From Halorientalis marina (GTDB lineage Archaea > Halobacteriota > Halobacteria > Halobacteriales > Haloarculaceae), in the NCBI RefSeq assembly GCF_023028345.1, contig NZ_CP095487.1, positions 992,001-1,056,000 of the forward strand: 64,000 nucleotides of DNA, written 5' to 3'. The translations under genes and the position numbers were made by a program. Below the pieces are notes generated by a model, which was not told where the DNA came from, made no database searches, and saw only the letters and a program-made list of their open reading frames with translations. Position 1 is the first letter of the stretch. The number at the start of each line of letters is the position of its first letter. Of this stretch, positions 9,836 through 17,550 are shown in pieces.

Positions 9836-10306
9836 GTGACTGGAACACGCGTCGCGGTCGCGGGCACCTTCGGGCCACTCCACGACGGCCACCGTCGGCT
9901 CCTGCGGACGGCCCTGAAGTACGCCGACGGTGGCCTCGTCGTGGGCGTGACGTCGGACGCGTTCGCACGGGACGACCGGACCCGCGAGGTCCCGCCCGTC
10001 GAGTCGCGGCGGGCGGCGGTCGCGGCGGCGATAGACGACATCGACGAGTGGGGGCGGACGGTCGAAATCCGGGAACTCCGGGACGAACTGGGGATCGTGA
10101 CCCTGGAGGCGGGGATCGACGCGCTCGTGATCTCGCCGGAGACGGCCGCCGAACTCCCGGCGGTCAACGACCGGCGCCGCGAACGGGGCTTCGAACCGGT
10201 CGAGGGCATCGTCGCGCCGTACGTCCTCGCGGCGGACGGTGAGCGGATCTCCTCGACGCGGATCGCCCGCGGCGAGATCGACGAACACGGGCGGGTGCTG
10301 GACTGA
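9836..10306 (+). CDS. coaD: phosphopantetheine adenylyltransferase, archaeal type
   Basis: A 156-residue nucleotidyltransferase that adenylates 4'-phosphopantetheine to dephospho-CoA in CoA synthesis. The nucleotide-binding motif is GTFGPLHDGHRR (residues ~10-21) and the second conserved motif is ISSTRI near the C-terminus, as in cytidylyltransferase-like enzymes. The length and MTGTRVAVAGTFGPLHDGH start match the archaeal PPAT family (COG1019). The start is GTG 9836, just ahead of the first strand of the Rossmann-like fold. It is the only CoA gene seen here and has its own upstream region of about 60 bp after the tandem repeat. Confidence 0.9.
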   Translation: MTGTRVAVAGTFGPLHDGHRRLLRTALKYADGGLVVGVTSDAFARDDRTREVPPVESRRAAVAAAIDDIDEWGRTVEIRELRDELGIVTLEAGIDALVISPETAAELPAVNDRRRERGFEPVEGIVAPYVLAADGERISSTRIARGEIDEHGRVLD

Positions 10307-10369
10307 GGCGAGCGCTTCGGCTGTCGCGTTCACTGCTCGCACGACCCTGCTGGCTCGGTGAGCGAAGGC

Positions 10370-10807
10370 TCAGGTTCCTTCGATGTCGAACTCCTCGGGG
10401 GAGCGGCCGGCCTCGTCGAGGACTTCGTCGGAGACGAGGATGGGGCAGTCGACGCGGAGCGCGAGGGCGACGCCGTCGGAGGGGCGGGCGTCGAAGACGA
10501 GGTCCTTGCGTTCGCCGCCGTGGTACTGTTCGGCGTCGAGTTTGGCGTAGAAGGTGCCGTCGGCGAGGTCGTCGACGCGGACGCGGTCGATGGCGCCGCC
10601 GAACTCGGCGATCATCTCCACGAACAGGTCGTGTGTCAGCGGCCGCTCGAAGGGCTCGCCCTCGACCGCGAGTTGCATGGATTGGGCCTGGTCGCTGCTG
10701 ACGAAAATCGGGAGGAGTTCGTCGCGGGCGCGCAGCACGACGACGGGGGCCCCGGACCCCTCGTCGCCGACGCCGACGCCGACCCCTTCAACGGTCGCCT
10801 CGTGCAT
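10370..10807 (-). CDS. bifunctional-nuclease (BFN, DUF151) domain protein
   Basis: A 145-residue protein with the BFN/DUF151 fold: APVVVLRARDELLPIFV, a central segment with FERPLTHDLFVEM, then the hallmark KDLVFDARPSDGVALALR. A plant homologue has been reported to have RNase and DNase activity; the role in archaea is unproven. The ATG at 10807 (MHEATVEG) gives the family's usual compact length; a longer in-frame extension reads as low-complexity sequence and is rejected. It converges on coaD with a 63-bp gap and diverges from the next gene. Confidence 0.88.
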   Translation of the reverse strand: MHEATVEGVGVGVGDEGSGAPVVVLRARDELLPIFVSSDQAQSMQLAVEGEPFERPLTHDLFVEMIAEFGGAIDRVRVDDLADGTFYAKLDAEQYHGGERKDLVFDARPSDGVALALRVDCPILVSDEVLDEAGRSPEEFDIEGT

Positions 10808-10925
10808 ACGTGACGGTACGGCGGGGAGGTATGAAAAGATACCCCGGGACGACCGCCGGTCCGGCCATGCCCACCCGCCGGCCACACGCCGCCGGACACA
10901 AACCCCCGGCGCCCCAAGCCGGCCC

Positions 10926-11207
10926 GTGAGCGAGTACGTCGTCGCGATCAAACCCTCCGCACGCCGCCGGTCACCCGCCGCCGGCGAGTGGGTCAACCGC
11001 GAGGGACCGCGCCGTCGGTTCGACTCGAAGGCCCTCGCCCGCGAGTGGGCGCGCCGGCACAGCGGCCACGGCTACCGGCTCTGGGTCCAGGACGCCCCGC
11101 CCCACGACGACACCGGCGTCGACGGCTACCTCGTCGGGGCCGACCGCCCGACGGTCGGCGGGGCCGGCGACTCGGCGGGCGAACAGGCCCCCTTCGAGCG
11201 CTTCTGA
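10926..11207 (+). CDS. conserved haloarchaeal hypothetical protein (93 aa)
   Basis: A basic-N-terminal, 93-residue protein starting GTG 10926 (VSEYVVAIKPSARRRS), with no membrane segment. The body has DSKALAREWARRHSGHGYRLWVQDAP, which looks like a helix with Arg/His-rich surfaces followed by a beta strand, and an acidic C-terminus. Codon usage is typical of real genes here. I do not recognise a named domain. A nucleic-acid contact is conceivable from the basic helix, but this is speculation. A 10-bp inverted repeat follows the stop codon. Confidence 0.65.
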   Translation: MSEYVVAIKPSARRRSPAAGEWVNREGPRRRFDSKALAREWARRHSGHGYRLWVQDAPPHDDTGVDGYLVGADRPTVGGAGDSAGEQAPFERF

Positions 11208-11213
11208 GCGGCA

Positions 11214-11249
11214 GCGGCCGACGGCCTCTCCCGGGCCCTCGTCGGCCGC
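11214..11249 (+). terminator. terminator-like inverted repeat
   Basis: GCGGCCGACG (11214-11223) pairs perfectly with CGTCGGCCGC (11240-11249) across a 16-nt loop, seven bases after the stop at 11207. It is followed by CTTTTTTATC, but that T-run is also the promoter of the next gene, so the terminator role is uncertain. Confidence 0.4.
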
Positions 11250-11260
11250 GGGCGGGGGAG

Positions 11261-11270
11261 CTTTTTTATC
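11261..11270 (+). promoter_or_regulatory. TATA box of the enoyl-CoA hydratase-like gene
   Basis: CTTTTTTATC is centred about 28 nt before the ATG at 11293, so transcription should start at or just before the start codon (leaderless). Confidence 0.6.
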
Positions 11271-11292
11271 GGTCTCCGCTGGTGTCACAGGT

Positions 11293-12090
11293 ATGCGCGA
11301 GATCGGAGACGGCAACGCACTGCTCGACATCGAGGGCCACCGCGCGGACGTGTGGCTGAACCGGCCGGACAAGCGCAACGCGATGAACCAGCAGGTGATC
11401 GCCGACCTGCACGCCGCAATCGACGAGGTGGCCGCCGTCCGCGAGGACGAGGACATCCGGGCGATGACCCTGCTCGGGAAGGGGCCGGTGTTCTGCGCCG
11501 GGATGGACCTGAACCTGATGCACGAGGCCGACGCGGCGGTCCGCGACGAGTTCAGCGCCGAGGCGAACACGCTCATTGACGACATCGAGGCCCTCCCCGT
11601 CCCGACGGTCGCCGGGGTGAAGGCGTCGGCCATCGCGGGCGCCTTCGAGCTCACGCTGCCCGCTGACTTCCGTGTCATCGACGCCGAGGCGACCTACGGA
11701 CTGCGGGAGACGAAACTCGGCATCTTCCCCTTCTTCGGGTCGACCCAGCGGCTGCCGCGGATGATCGGCCTCTCCCGGGCGAAGGACCTCGTGCTGCGGA
11801 GCGATCTCGTCGACCCCGAGGAGGCCGAACGGATGGGACTGGTCCACGAGGTCGTCGAACCGGGGACCGTCGACGAGGAGGCGAAGTCACTGGCCGACGA
11901 ACTCGCCACTCGCGCGCCGCTCGGGATGGCGCGGGCGAAGGAGTGTCTGCACGCCGCCTTCGACACTCCCGTCACCGAGGGCGCCGAACTGGAAGACGAA
12001 CTGGTCTCGGAGATCTGGGACACCCACGACCGCCGGGAGGGGTTCGCGGCCGCGCTGGAGGACCGGGAGCCGGAGTTCGAGCGGGAGTAG
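11293..12090 (+). CDS. enoyl-CoA hydratase/isomerase family protein
   Basis: A 265-residue crotonase-fold protein. The first oxyanion-hole region is FCAGMDLNLM (~71-80). The second carries AIAGAFELTLPADFRV, in which the usual GGG run before the catalytic Glu is changed to AGAF while the Glu (FEL) remains. The second family Glu is present in RETKLGIFPFFG. Retention of both acids suggests a hydratase-type reaction, but the altered loop makes the substrate unpredictable. The ATG at 11293 fits the TATA box. Its TAG stop touches the stop of the P-type ATPase gene on the other strand (TAGCTA). Confidence 0.88.
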   Translation: MREIGDGNALLDIEGHRADVWLNRPDKRNAMNQQVIADLHAAIDEVAAVREDEDIRAMTLLGKGPVFCAGMDLNLMHEADAAVRDEFSAEANTLIDDIEALPVPTVAGVKASAIAGAFELTLPADFRVIDAEATYGLRETKLGIFPFFGSTQRLPRMIGLSRAKDLVLRSDLVDPEEAERMGLVHEVVEPGTVDEEAKSLADELATRAPLGMARAKECLHAAFDTPVTEGAELEDELVSEIWDTHDRREGFAAALEDREPEFERE

Positions 12091-14391
12091 CTACTCGCGG
12101 AAGTCCTCGGGTGTCAGCCGGCCGAGTCGCATCGCGTTGCCGGTAATCGCGGTGGTCATCCCCACGTCGCCGATGAGGACGGCGTGGATGACGCCCACCA
12201 GTCCGAAGGGGATTCCGAGCGCGAGCAGGGCCTTCACGCCGAGCGAGCCCCAGATGTTCTGCCGGATGACCGAGTTGCCGGTCCGCGAGAGGGAGGCGAG
12301 GTAGGGGAGCCGCGAGAGGTCGTCGCCGAGTAGCGCGACGTCCGCGGTCTCGATGGCGGTGTCGGAGCCGGCCGCGCCCATCGCGACGCCCACGTCGGCG
12401 GTCGCCAGCGCGGGCGCGTCGTTGATGCCGTCCCCGACCATCGCGACCGCGCCGTACTCGGCCTGGAGTTCCTCGACGGCGTCGACCTTGTCCTCGGGGA
12501 GCAGGCCGGCCCGGAAGTCGTCGACGCCGACCTCCGCGGCGACGGCGCGGGCGGTGCCCTCGTTGTCGCCGGTCAGCATCACGACCGTCAGCCCGCGCTC
12601 CTGCAGGGCGGCGACCGTCCGCGCGGCCTCGGGGCGGATGGTGTCCGCGACGGCGACGAGCCCCTCGATCTCGTCTTCCCGGCCGACGAGGATCACGGTC
12701 TTGCCCTCGCTCTGGAGTCGCGGGATGGTATCCTCCACGAGGTCGAGACAGCCCTCGCGGTCACAGAGCTGGCGGGCGTCTTCGGCCAGTCCGCCGGCGC
12801 TCGTCGTGAAGTGGACGTGGTTCAGGTCGAACCCCAGTTCCTCGAAGAGGTCCGGTTTCCCGGCGTAGTGAGTCGCGCCGCCGAGGTCCGCGCGGACGCC
12901 CTGCCCGGTCAGGCTCTCGAAGCCGCCGACCTCGCGGTCGCCGTCCACGCCGCTCTCGGCGGCGTGGCCGACGATGGCCTCGGCGATTGGGTGTTCGCTC
13001 CGGGCTTCGAGGCCGCGAGCACACCGGAGCACGTCGGTCTCGGTGTTGCCGTTGAGCGGGACCACGTCGGTCACGCTGAGTTCGCCGGTCGTCAGCGTCC
13101 CGGTCTTGTCGACGGCGACGGCGTCGACCTCGCCCATGCGTTCGAGGTGGTCGCCGCCCTTGATGAGGACGCCGTTGCGCGCGGCGCTCGTGATGCCCGA
13201 GACGACGGTGACGGGCGTCGAGATGACGAAGGCACACGGGCAGGCGATGACGAGGAAGGTGATGCCGTTGACGAGCCACTCGATGGCCGGGAAGCCGAGC
13301 GCGAGCGGCGGGACCGTCGCGGTGAGGATCGCGACGGCGACGACGATTGGCGTGTAGTAGCCGGCGAAGCGGTCGACGAACTGCTCGCGTTTCGTCTTGC
13401 GCTCCTGGGCGCCCTCGACGAGGTCGATGACCCGCGAGAGCGTCGAGTCGTCGGCCGCCGCCGTCACCGAGACTTCGAGGTAGCCGTTCTCGGCGATACT
13501 GCCCGCGTACACCTCGTCGTCGACGGTCTTGTCCACGGGGACGCTCTCGCCGGTGATCGGCGACTCGTCGACCGCGCTCTCGCCCTCGACGACCCGGCCG
13601 TCGAGCGGCACCTTCTCGCCGGGTTCGACGACGACCGTCTCGCCGACCGCCACGTCCGCGACTGGCATCTCGACGGTCTCCCCGTCGCGCCTGACCTGTG
13701 CCGTCTCGGGCGCGAGTTCGAGCAACTCCCCCAGCGAGTTCCGGGCGCGGTCGACGGCGTACCGCTCCAGCAACTCCGCGACGTTGAACAGCGCGGCGAG
13801 CGACGCGGCCTCGACGAGCAGGCGCTCGCTCGTGAACAGCGACAGGCCCGTCGCGCCGAGGATGGCGACGCTCATCAGGAAGTCGATATCGAGGCTCAGG
13901 TTCCGGGCCGAGCGGTAGCCGCCCCGGACGATGACTTCGCCGCCGGCGACGACCGCCGCCAGCATGATGGCGTCGGCGACGAACAGCGGGTTGCCGAAGG
14001 GTCGGCCAAGCAGCGCGTCGGCACCGGGCAGGAGGAAACGCACGCCGAGCGCGACCAGCAGGAGCACCGCGCTGGCGGCCGTCTTCACCGCCCGCGGCGT
14101 CCGCCAGACCGGGGTCGACGCGCCGACGGCGCCGCGATCGTCCGCGCCGCGCACGTCCGTCACCTCGTAGCCGGCCCGCTCGATGGCAGCCACGGCGTCC
14201 GCCCGCACGTCGCCGTTCCCGACGACCGTGAACTGTACCGTCCCCGTCGCCGGGCTGAACTCCGCGTCGTCGATCCCCTCGACGCCGGCGAGGGCGTTCT
14301 CGACTTTCCCGGCACAGGAGGGGCAGTCCATCTCCGGGACCTGCACCCGGAGCCGCTCGCCCGCTCCCGCCGCTTCGGTAGTCCCGCTCAT
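12091..14391 (-). CDS. P1B-type heavy-metal (Zn/Cd/Pb) translocating ATPase
   Basis: A 766-residue metal efflux ATPase. An N-terminal HMA domain (MDCPSCAGKVE, ~19-29) precedes the transmembrane core. Key residues: Cys384-Pro-Cys386 in the ion path, phosphorylated Asp428 in DKTGTLT, and MVGDGINDAPALA in the P domain. The last helices have Lys in SLGVKALL and Asp742 in GDVGM, the set I associate with the P1B-2 (zinc/cadmium/lead) subclass rather than the copper pumps. The nucleotide domain has an insert with His525/His527 and Cys543/Cys548 that could bind metal. A minus-strand TATA (ATTAATAAGG, ~14412-14420) suggests a leaderless mRNA. No metalloregulator is adjacent. Confidence 0.93.
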   Translation of the reverse strand: MSGTTEAAGAGERLRVQVPEMDCPSCAGKVENALAGVEGIDDAEFSPATGTVQFTVVGNGDVRADAVAAIERAGYEVTDVRGADDRGAVGASTPVWRTPRAVKTAASAVLLLVALGVRFLLPGADALLGRPFGNPLFVADAIMLAAVVAGGEVIVRGGYRSARNLSLDIDFLMSVAILGATGLSLFTSERLLVEAASLAALFNVAELLERYAVDRARNSLGELLELAPETAQVRRDGETVEMPVADVAVGETVVVEPGEKVPLDGRVVEGESAVDESPITGESVPVDKTVDDEVYAGSIAENGYLEVSVTAAADDSTLSRVIDLVEGAQERKTKREQFVDRFAGYYTPIVVAVAILTATVPPLALGFPAIEWLVNGITFLVIACPCAFVISTPVTVVSGITSAARNGVLIKGGDHLERMGEVDAVAVDKTGTLTTGELSVTDVVPLNGNTETDVLRCARGLEARSEHPIAEAIVGHAAESGVDGDREVGGFESLTGQGVRADLGGATHYAGKPDLFEELGFDLNHVHFTTSAGGLAEDARQLCDREGCLDLVEDTIPRLQSEGKTVILVGREDEIEGLVAVADTIRPEAARTVAALQERGLTVVMLTGDNEGTARAVAAEVGVDDFRAGLLPEDKVDAVEELQAEYGAVAMVGDGINDAPALATADVGVAMGAAGSDTAIETADVALLGDDLSRLPYLASLSRTGNSVIRQNIWGSLGVKALLALGIPFGLVGVIHAVLIGDVGMTTAITGNAMRLGRLTPEDFRE

Positions 14392-14540
14392 ATCCGGAGG
14401 TAGCTCACCTCTCCTTATTAATTCGACTGTTACGGATCACCCCTCTGATGGCAGAAGTTATTACTGAAACTGGTCTGGATTAGTAACGTCTGGGGCGGGG
14501 ACAACGCGACGTTTTTGACCGCGGGTCCCGAACGCCCGAT

Positions 14541-14786
14541 ATGGTCGAACAGGAGGCCGATGGCCGGACGTTGAACCGCAAGCGAGCGGCGTTAGCTGTC
14601 GCGCCGTTCCTGTTCATCGGTCTCGCGGACGTCGTACTCCTGCTCGGGTGGGGACTGGACGGCCTCTGGGGCTTCATGATCCTGCCGCCGATCCTCTTCG
14701 TCAGCGTGCTCGCCTGGATCGCGTTCCGGTCCGGGTTCGTCCACGAGCACGACACCGAGTACGACCCGGACGGCGACGTGGAGTGA
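14541..14786 (+). CDS. small two-helix membrane protein (81 aa)
   Basis: An 81-residue protein with two predicted membrane helices (about 20-37 and 43-65), separated by GLDGLWG, and acidic ends (HEHDTEYDPDGDVE). The ATG at 14541 lies about 30 nt after a CGACGTTTTTGAC promoter-like stretch. I recognise no family beyond similar small haloarchaeal membrane proteins. It diverges from the metal ATPase gene, so a role in metal handling is possible but unsupported. Confidence 0.7.
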   Translation: MVEQEADGRTLNRKRAALAVAPFLFIGLADVVLLLGWGLDGLWGFMILPPILFVSVLAWIAFRSGFVHEHDTEYDPDGDVE

Positions 14787-14815
14787 CCGGTTTCACCCGC
14801 GCCACCCAGTCGAAA

Positions 14816-15111
14816 CCGCCGCGACGGAGATTTGAACTACGCGGAGACGGTCGCTCGCTTCGCTCGCCGAAGAACGCCGAGGAGGCGATTTGAACCACGG
14901 TCGTTCCGCTTCGCTTCACTCCCTGATTCAAACGCCGTCGCCGCTCTGCCGACAGGACCGACTCGCGGTGCTCGTCGGTTTGCGTCGGCAGAAGCGCCGA
15001 GGAGGAGATTTGAACCGGAGGGAGACGGTCGGCCTCGCTCCGCTCGGCCGCTGCGACTTCCAGGGTTCAAATCTCGGCGGCGTTTCCACTCGCCGGGTGG
15101 CTCGTGGAAAA
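14816..15111 (-). repeat. array of tRNA-Ser 3'-end remnants, both orientations
   Basis: This 296-bp stretch has no gene. The tRNA-Ser 3' end seen at 15112 (plus-strand reading CGCCGAGGAGGAGATTTGAAC) recurs at 14995 (identical over 21 nt), 14875 (one change) and 14817 (three changes), spaced 117, 120 and 58 bp. Between them, opposite-orientation copies of the T-arm end occur (GGTTCAAATCTCGGCGGCG near 15064-15082; GATTCAAACGCCGTCGCCG near 14931-14949). Each unit therefore folds back on itself around a GC-rich centre. Likely origins are repeated integration/excision at the tRNA end or a small foldback repeat derived from the tRNA. Confidence 0.8.
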
Positions 15112-15196
15112 CGCCGAGGAGGAGATTTGAACTCCTGAGTCCGTGAGGACAGTTGCTCTCGAAGCAACCGCCTTGGCCAGGCTAGGCTACCTCGGC
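15112..15196 (-). tRNA. tRNA-Ser (anticodon CGA)
   Basis: Read on the minus strand, the acceptor stem GCCGAGG pairs with CCTCGGC and is followed by a G discriminator (15112). The anticodon stem-loop is GTTGC-TTCGAGA-GCAAC with anticodon CGA (codon UCG). A long variable arm (GTCC-TCAC-GGAC) marks it as class II, and the T arm is AGGAG-TTCAAAT-CTCCT. The length is 85 nt, no intron is seen, and CCA is not encoded. Degenerate copies of its 3' end lie immediately downstream. Confidence 0.95.
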
Positions 15197-15250
15197 TCAC
15201 ACGTTCCTACCGCGGGTTTCCGTTTGTACGTTTCGAAACGTGGCGCCGCG

Positions 15251-16027
15251 TCAGGCGGGCACCGCTCGTTCGCCGTCCCAGGTCAGGTCCCCCTCGACGG
15301 CCAGTTTCTGAAGGTGACAGACGACCGTCGCGCGCGCGAGGTCTTCGACCCCGGTGAGGTCCTTGTCGTAGGCGGCGTCGAGGACTTCCTCGAGCGTTCG
15401 CGCCCCGTTCGCGACCGCGGCGCGGACCGCGTCCTCGCGGTCGAGTCGGTGGGAGACGAGTCGGGCGAGTGTCTCACGGGGTTCCTCGACGACGGGGCCG
15501 TGACCGGGATAGAGGGTCGCGTAATCGCGGGCGTGGAGGCGTCGGAGGGCGGTGAGGTAGGCGCGCATATCGCCGTCGGGGGCGCCGACGACGACGCTCC
15601 CGGCAGCGACGACGAGATCGCCAACCGCGGCGCCGCCGTCCCACGCGAAGGTGACGTGTTCCGGGGCGTGACCGGCGGTGTCGAGGACGCGGACCGGGCC
15701 GGTGTCGGTGTCGAGGACGGTTCCCTCGCGGAAGGTCCGGTCGGGGCTGACACCCGTCGCGCCGGTGAACGCGTCCGTGCGGCCGACGCGAGCCCAAACG
15801 GTCGCGCCGGTCTCGTCGGCGTACTCGGCGACGGCCCCGACGTGGTCGGGGTGGTGGTGCGTGACGGCGATGTCCGTCACCGTCGCGTCGGCGACGGCGG
15901 TATCGAGGTCGTCGGTCCGCGCCGCGGGGTCGACGAGCAGGGCCTCCTCCCGGCCCAGCAGGTAGGCGTTCGTCTCTCCGCCGGGACCCCGCGTGGCCGT
16001 CTCGACGGGTACCCGAGTGACGTTCAT
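15251..16027 (-). CDS. MBL-fold metallo-hydrolase
   Basis: A 258-residue metallo-beta-lactamase-fold hydrolase. The zinc motif THHHPDHVG (~56-64) is complete, and later ligands are in DTAGHAPEH, VAAGSVVVG (here a usual Asp position reads differently) and YPGHGPVVEEP. The C-terminal ~60 residues form a winged-helix-like tail (TLEEVLDAAYDKDL...ATVVCHLQKL), as in LACTB2-like hydrolases. The substrate is unknown; a glyoxalase II-like thioesterase is one option. The start ATG is 16027. It lies downstream of the winged-helix regulator gene on the same strand (103-bp gap) and may be co-transcribed. Confidence 0.88.
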   Translation of the reverse strand: MNVTRVPVETATRGPGGETNAYLLGREEALLVDPAARTDDLDTAVADATVTDIAVTHHHPDHVGAVAEYADETGATVWARVGRTDAFTGATGVSPDRTFREGTVLDTDTGPVRVLDTAGHAPEHVTFAWDGGAAVGDLVVAAGSVVVGAPDGDMRAYLTALRRLHARDYATLYPGHGPVVEEPRETLARLVSHRLDREDAVRAAVANGARTLEEVLDAAYDKDLTGVEDLARATVVCHLQKLAVEGDLTWDGERAVPA

Positions 16028-16130
16028 ACCCGTATCGAAGGACGGTTCCGGGAAAACGGCGGCGGTGGGACGGCGCTGTGGGCCGGGCGGATCGTCGGGA
16101 TACGGCGCGCAGGTGTGGGCGGCGTGGTCG

Positions 16131-16418
16131 TCAGCCGCTGAGGAAGTAGACCTGCTTGCGCGCGTCGTGGAAACTGTACCGGGAGTCGACGAGATCCGAA
16201 TCCTCGAGCCTGTTGAGCGCGTAGCGGACGGTCCGATCGGGCAGCAGCGACTCCTCGGCCAGTTGTCCCTGCGAGAGCGGCGACTCGCCTTCCAGTACCT
16301 TCGCGACGAGCTTCGCGCTCGGCGGGAGTTCGCGGAGCCGCTCGCGGAAATCGGGGTCTGCCAGCAGGCTCTCCTCTCCATCACTCTGCCGCGCGACGTC
16401 GTCCGGGGTCGTACTCAT
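16131..16418 (-). CDS. winged-helix (MarR/ArsR-like) transcriptional regulator
   Basis: A 95-residue, one-domain DNA-binding protein. LPPSAKLVAKVLEG, then LSQGQLAEESLLPDRTVRYALNRLEDSDLV gives the helix-turn-helix with recognition helix TVRYALNRL, and SRYSFHDARKQVYFL is the beta wing. The ATG at 16418 (MSTTPDD) is chosen over 16427, because TTTTAC on the minus strand lies about 28-32 nt upstream. It may regulate its own promoter or the downstream MBL gene; the ligand is unknown. Confidence 0.85.
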   Translation of the reverse strand: MSTTPDDVARQSDGEESLLADPDFRERLRELPPSAKLVAKVLEGESPLSQGQLAEESLLPDRTVRYALNRLEDSDLVDSRYSFHDARKQVYFLSG

Positions 16419-16749
16419 ATTTCCCACTCGTCCAACCTCGGTGGTAAAAGTTGGCTATATGTGTGTCAAAACAATAGAAATAACTAAGTGCATATTATGT
16501 GTCCTTATACAAACCTCCCGGACATAAATTGGCGGAACCGTCAACGTCCGTGACTGGCCGTTTCCGCCGGTCTCCTGCCCGGTTTGTGGATTGAGCGAAA
16601 CGTCTGGCCGGGGATGCATTTTCTTTGTGACTGATTCTGCGGTGTTTGTCCGGTTCCGTGGGCATTCGGTCACTCGTGCGGTGGGTCGTGGGTTCGGCGA
16701 CCGGTTTCAGTATCGTTTTATTCTCGGGTCCGGGAGAGGGGTGTAGAGT
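16419..16749. other. AT-rich intergenic region
   Basis: 331 bp without a convincing gene between divergent genes. Base composition drops clearly (for example 16441-16520 and 16610-16640 are A/T-rich), unlike the GC-rich surroundings. It holds the TATA-like element of the regulator at about 16445-16450 (minus strand) and TATCGTTTTATTC at about 16711-16723 for the methyltransferase gene. A possible short minus-strand reading frame (16455-16673) has unusual codon use and no recognisable domain, so I leave it out. Confidence 0.6.
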
Positions 16750-17463
16750 GTGAAGGGACAGCAGTGGTATCAAGAGGACGACATCGCCCAGGAGTACGAG
16801 GAAAAGCGCTTCTCCAAGGGCGGTCGCCTCATCGACCGGCGCGAGAAACAGGCGGTACTGGACGCGGTCGGCCCCGTCGAGGAGAAAGACGTTCTCGAAA
16901 TCGCCTGCGGAACCGGCCGGTTTACAGTCATGCTGGCCGAGCGCGGTGCCGACGTGGTCGGACTGGACATCTCCGGTCCGATGCTCCAGCAGGGCCGGAC
17001 CAAGGCCCAGCGTGCGGGCGTCGACGACCACCTCGAGTTCATGCGCAGCGACGCCGCGCGGCTACCGTTCCCGGACGACAGTTTCGACACCGTGATGGCG
17101 ATGCGGTTTTTCCACCTCGCCGACCAGCCGGCCTCGTTCCTCAGCGAGATGCGACGGGTCTCCCGCGAGCAGGTCTTTTTCGACACGTTCAACCGATTCA
17201 CGACGCGGTCGATCTACAACTGGGCGCTCCCGATGGGGTCCCGACTCTACTCCCGCTGGGAGATATCCCGCCTGCTCGACAGCGCCGGCCTCGAACTCGC
17301 CCGCGACGACCACGACTTCGCCTTCCCGTACGGGCTCTACCGACAGATCCCGAACGAACTCGCCAGCACGCTCCGGGAGATCGACACCACCCTCATCCGG
17401 TCGCCCCTCGGGAAACGCCTGGCGTCGGTCTCTTACTGGGACGCCCGTGTCGACGCCCAGTGA
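16750..17463 (+). CDS. class I SAM-dependent methyltransferase
   Basis: A 237-residue methyltransferase of the UbiE/Methyltransf_11 type. Motif I is VLEIACGTGRFTVMLAERG (~48-66), the acidic end of strand 2 is VGLDISGPML, and the post-I region is SDAARLPFPDDSFDTVMAMR. The C-terminal part (FDTFNRFTTRSIYNWALPMG...YSRWEISRLLDSAGLEL) resembles enzymes acting on lipids or sugars, but the substrate is not shown. It starts at GTG 16750 about 30 nt after a TTTTATT promoter. The glycosyltransferase gene follows 87 bp downstream with its own TATA-like element, so the two may be functionally linked but separately transcribed. Confidence 0.87.
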   Translation: MKGQQWYQEDDIAQEYEEKRFSKGGRLIDRREKQAVLDAVGPVEEKDVLEIACGTGRFTVMLAERGADVVGLDISGPMLQQGRTKAQRAGVDDHLEFMRSDAARLPFPDDSFDTVMAMRFFHLADQPASFLSEMRRVSREQVFFDTFNRFTTRSIYNWALPMGSRLYSRWEISRLLDSAGLELARDDHDFAFPYGLYRQIPNELASTLREIDTTLIRSPLGKRLASVSYWDARVDAQ

Positions 17464-17550
17464 TGCCGTCGTGAAACCGATAGAGCCGTGGGACCGACAC
17501 GCACGCTCCCGGCGCGAGTTTTTTACGGCTCCGGAGAGCTACGGACTCGT

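Noticed and set aside
14816-15111. Additional tRNA genes downstream of tRNA-Ser
   Set aside because: Only the T-arm and acceptor ends are present; no anticodon arm or 5' acceptor half can be folded for any copy.
16455-16673. Possible 72-residue minus-strand gene in the AT-rich gap
   Set aside because: No recognisable motif, composition unlike haloarchaeal proteins, and no promoter that fits; better explained as intergenic.
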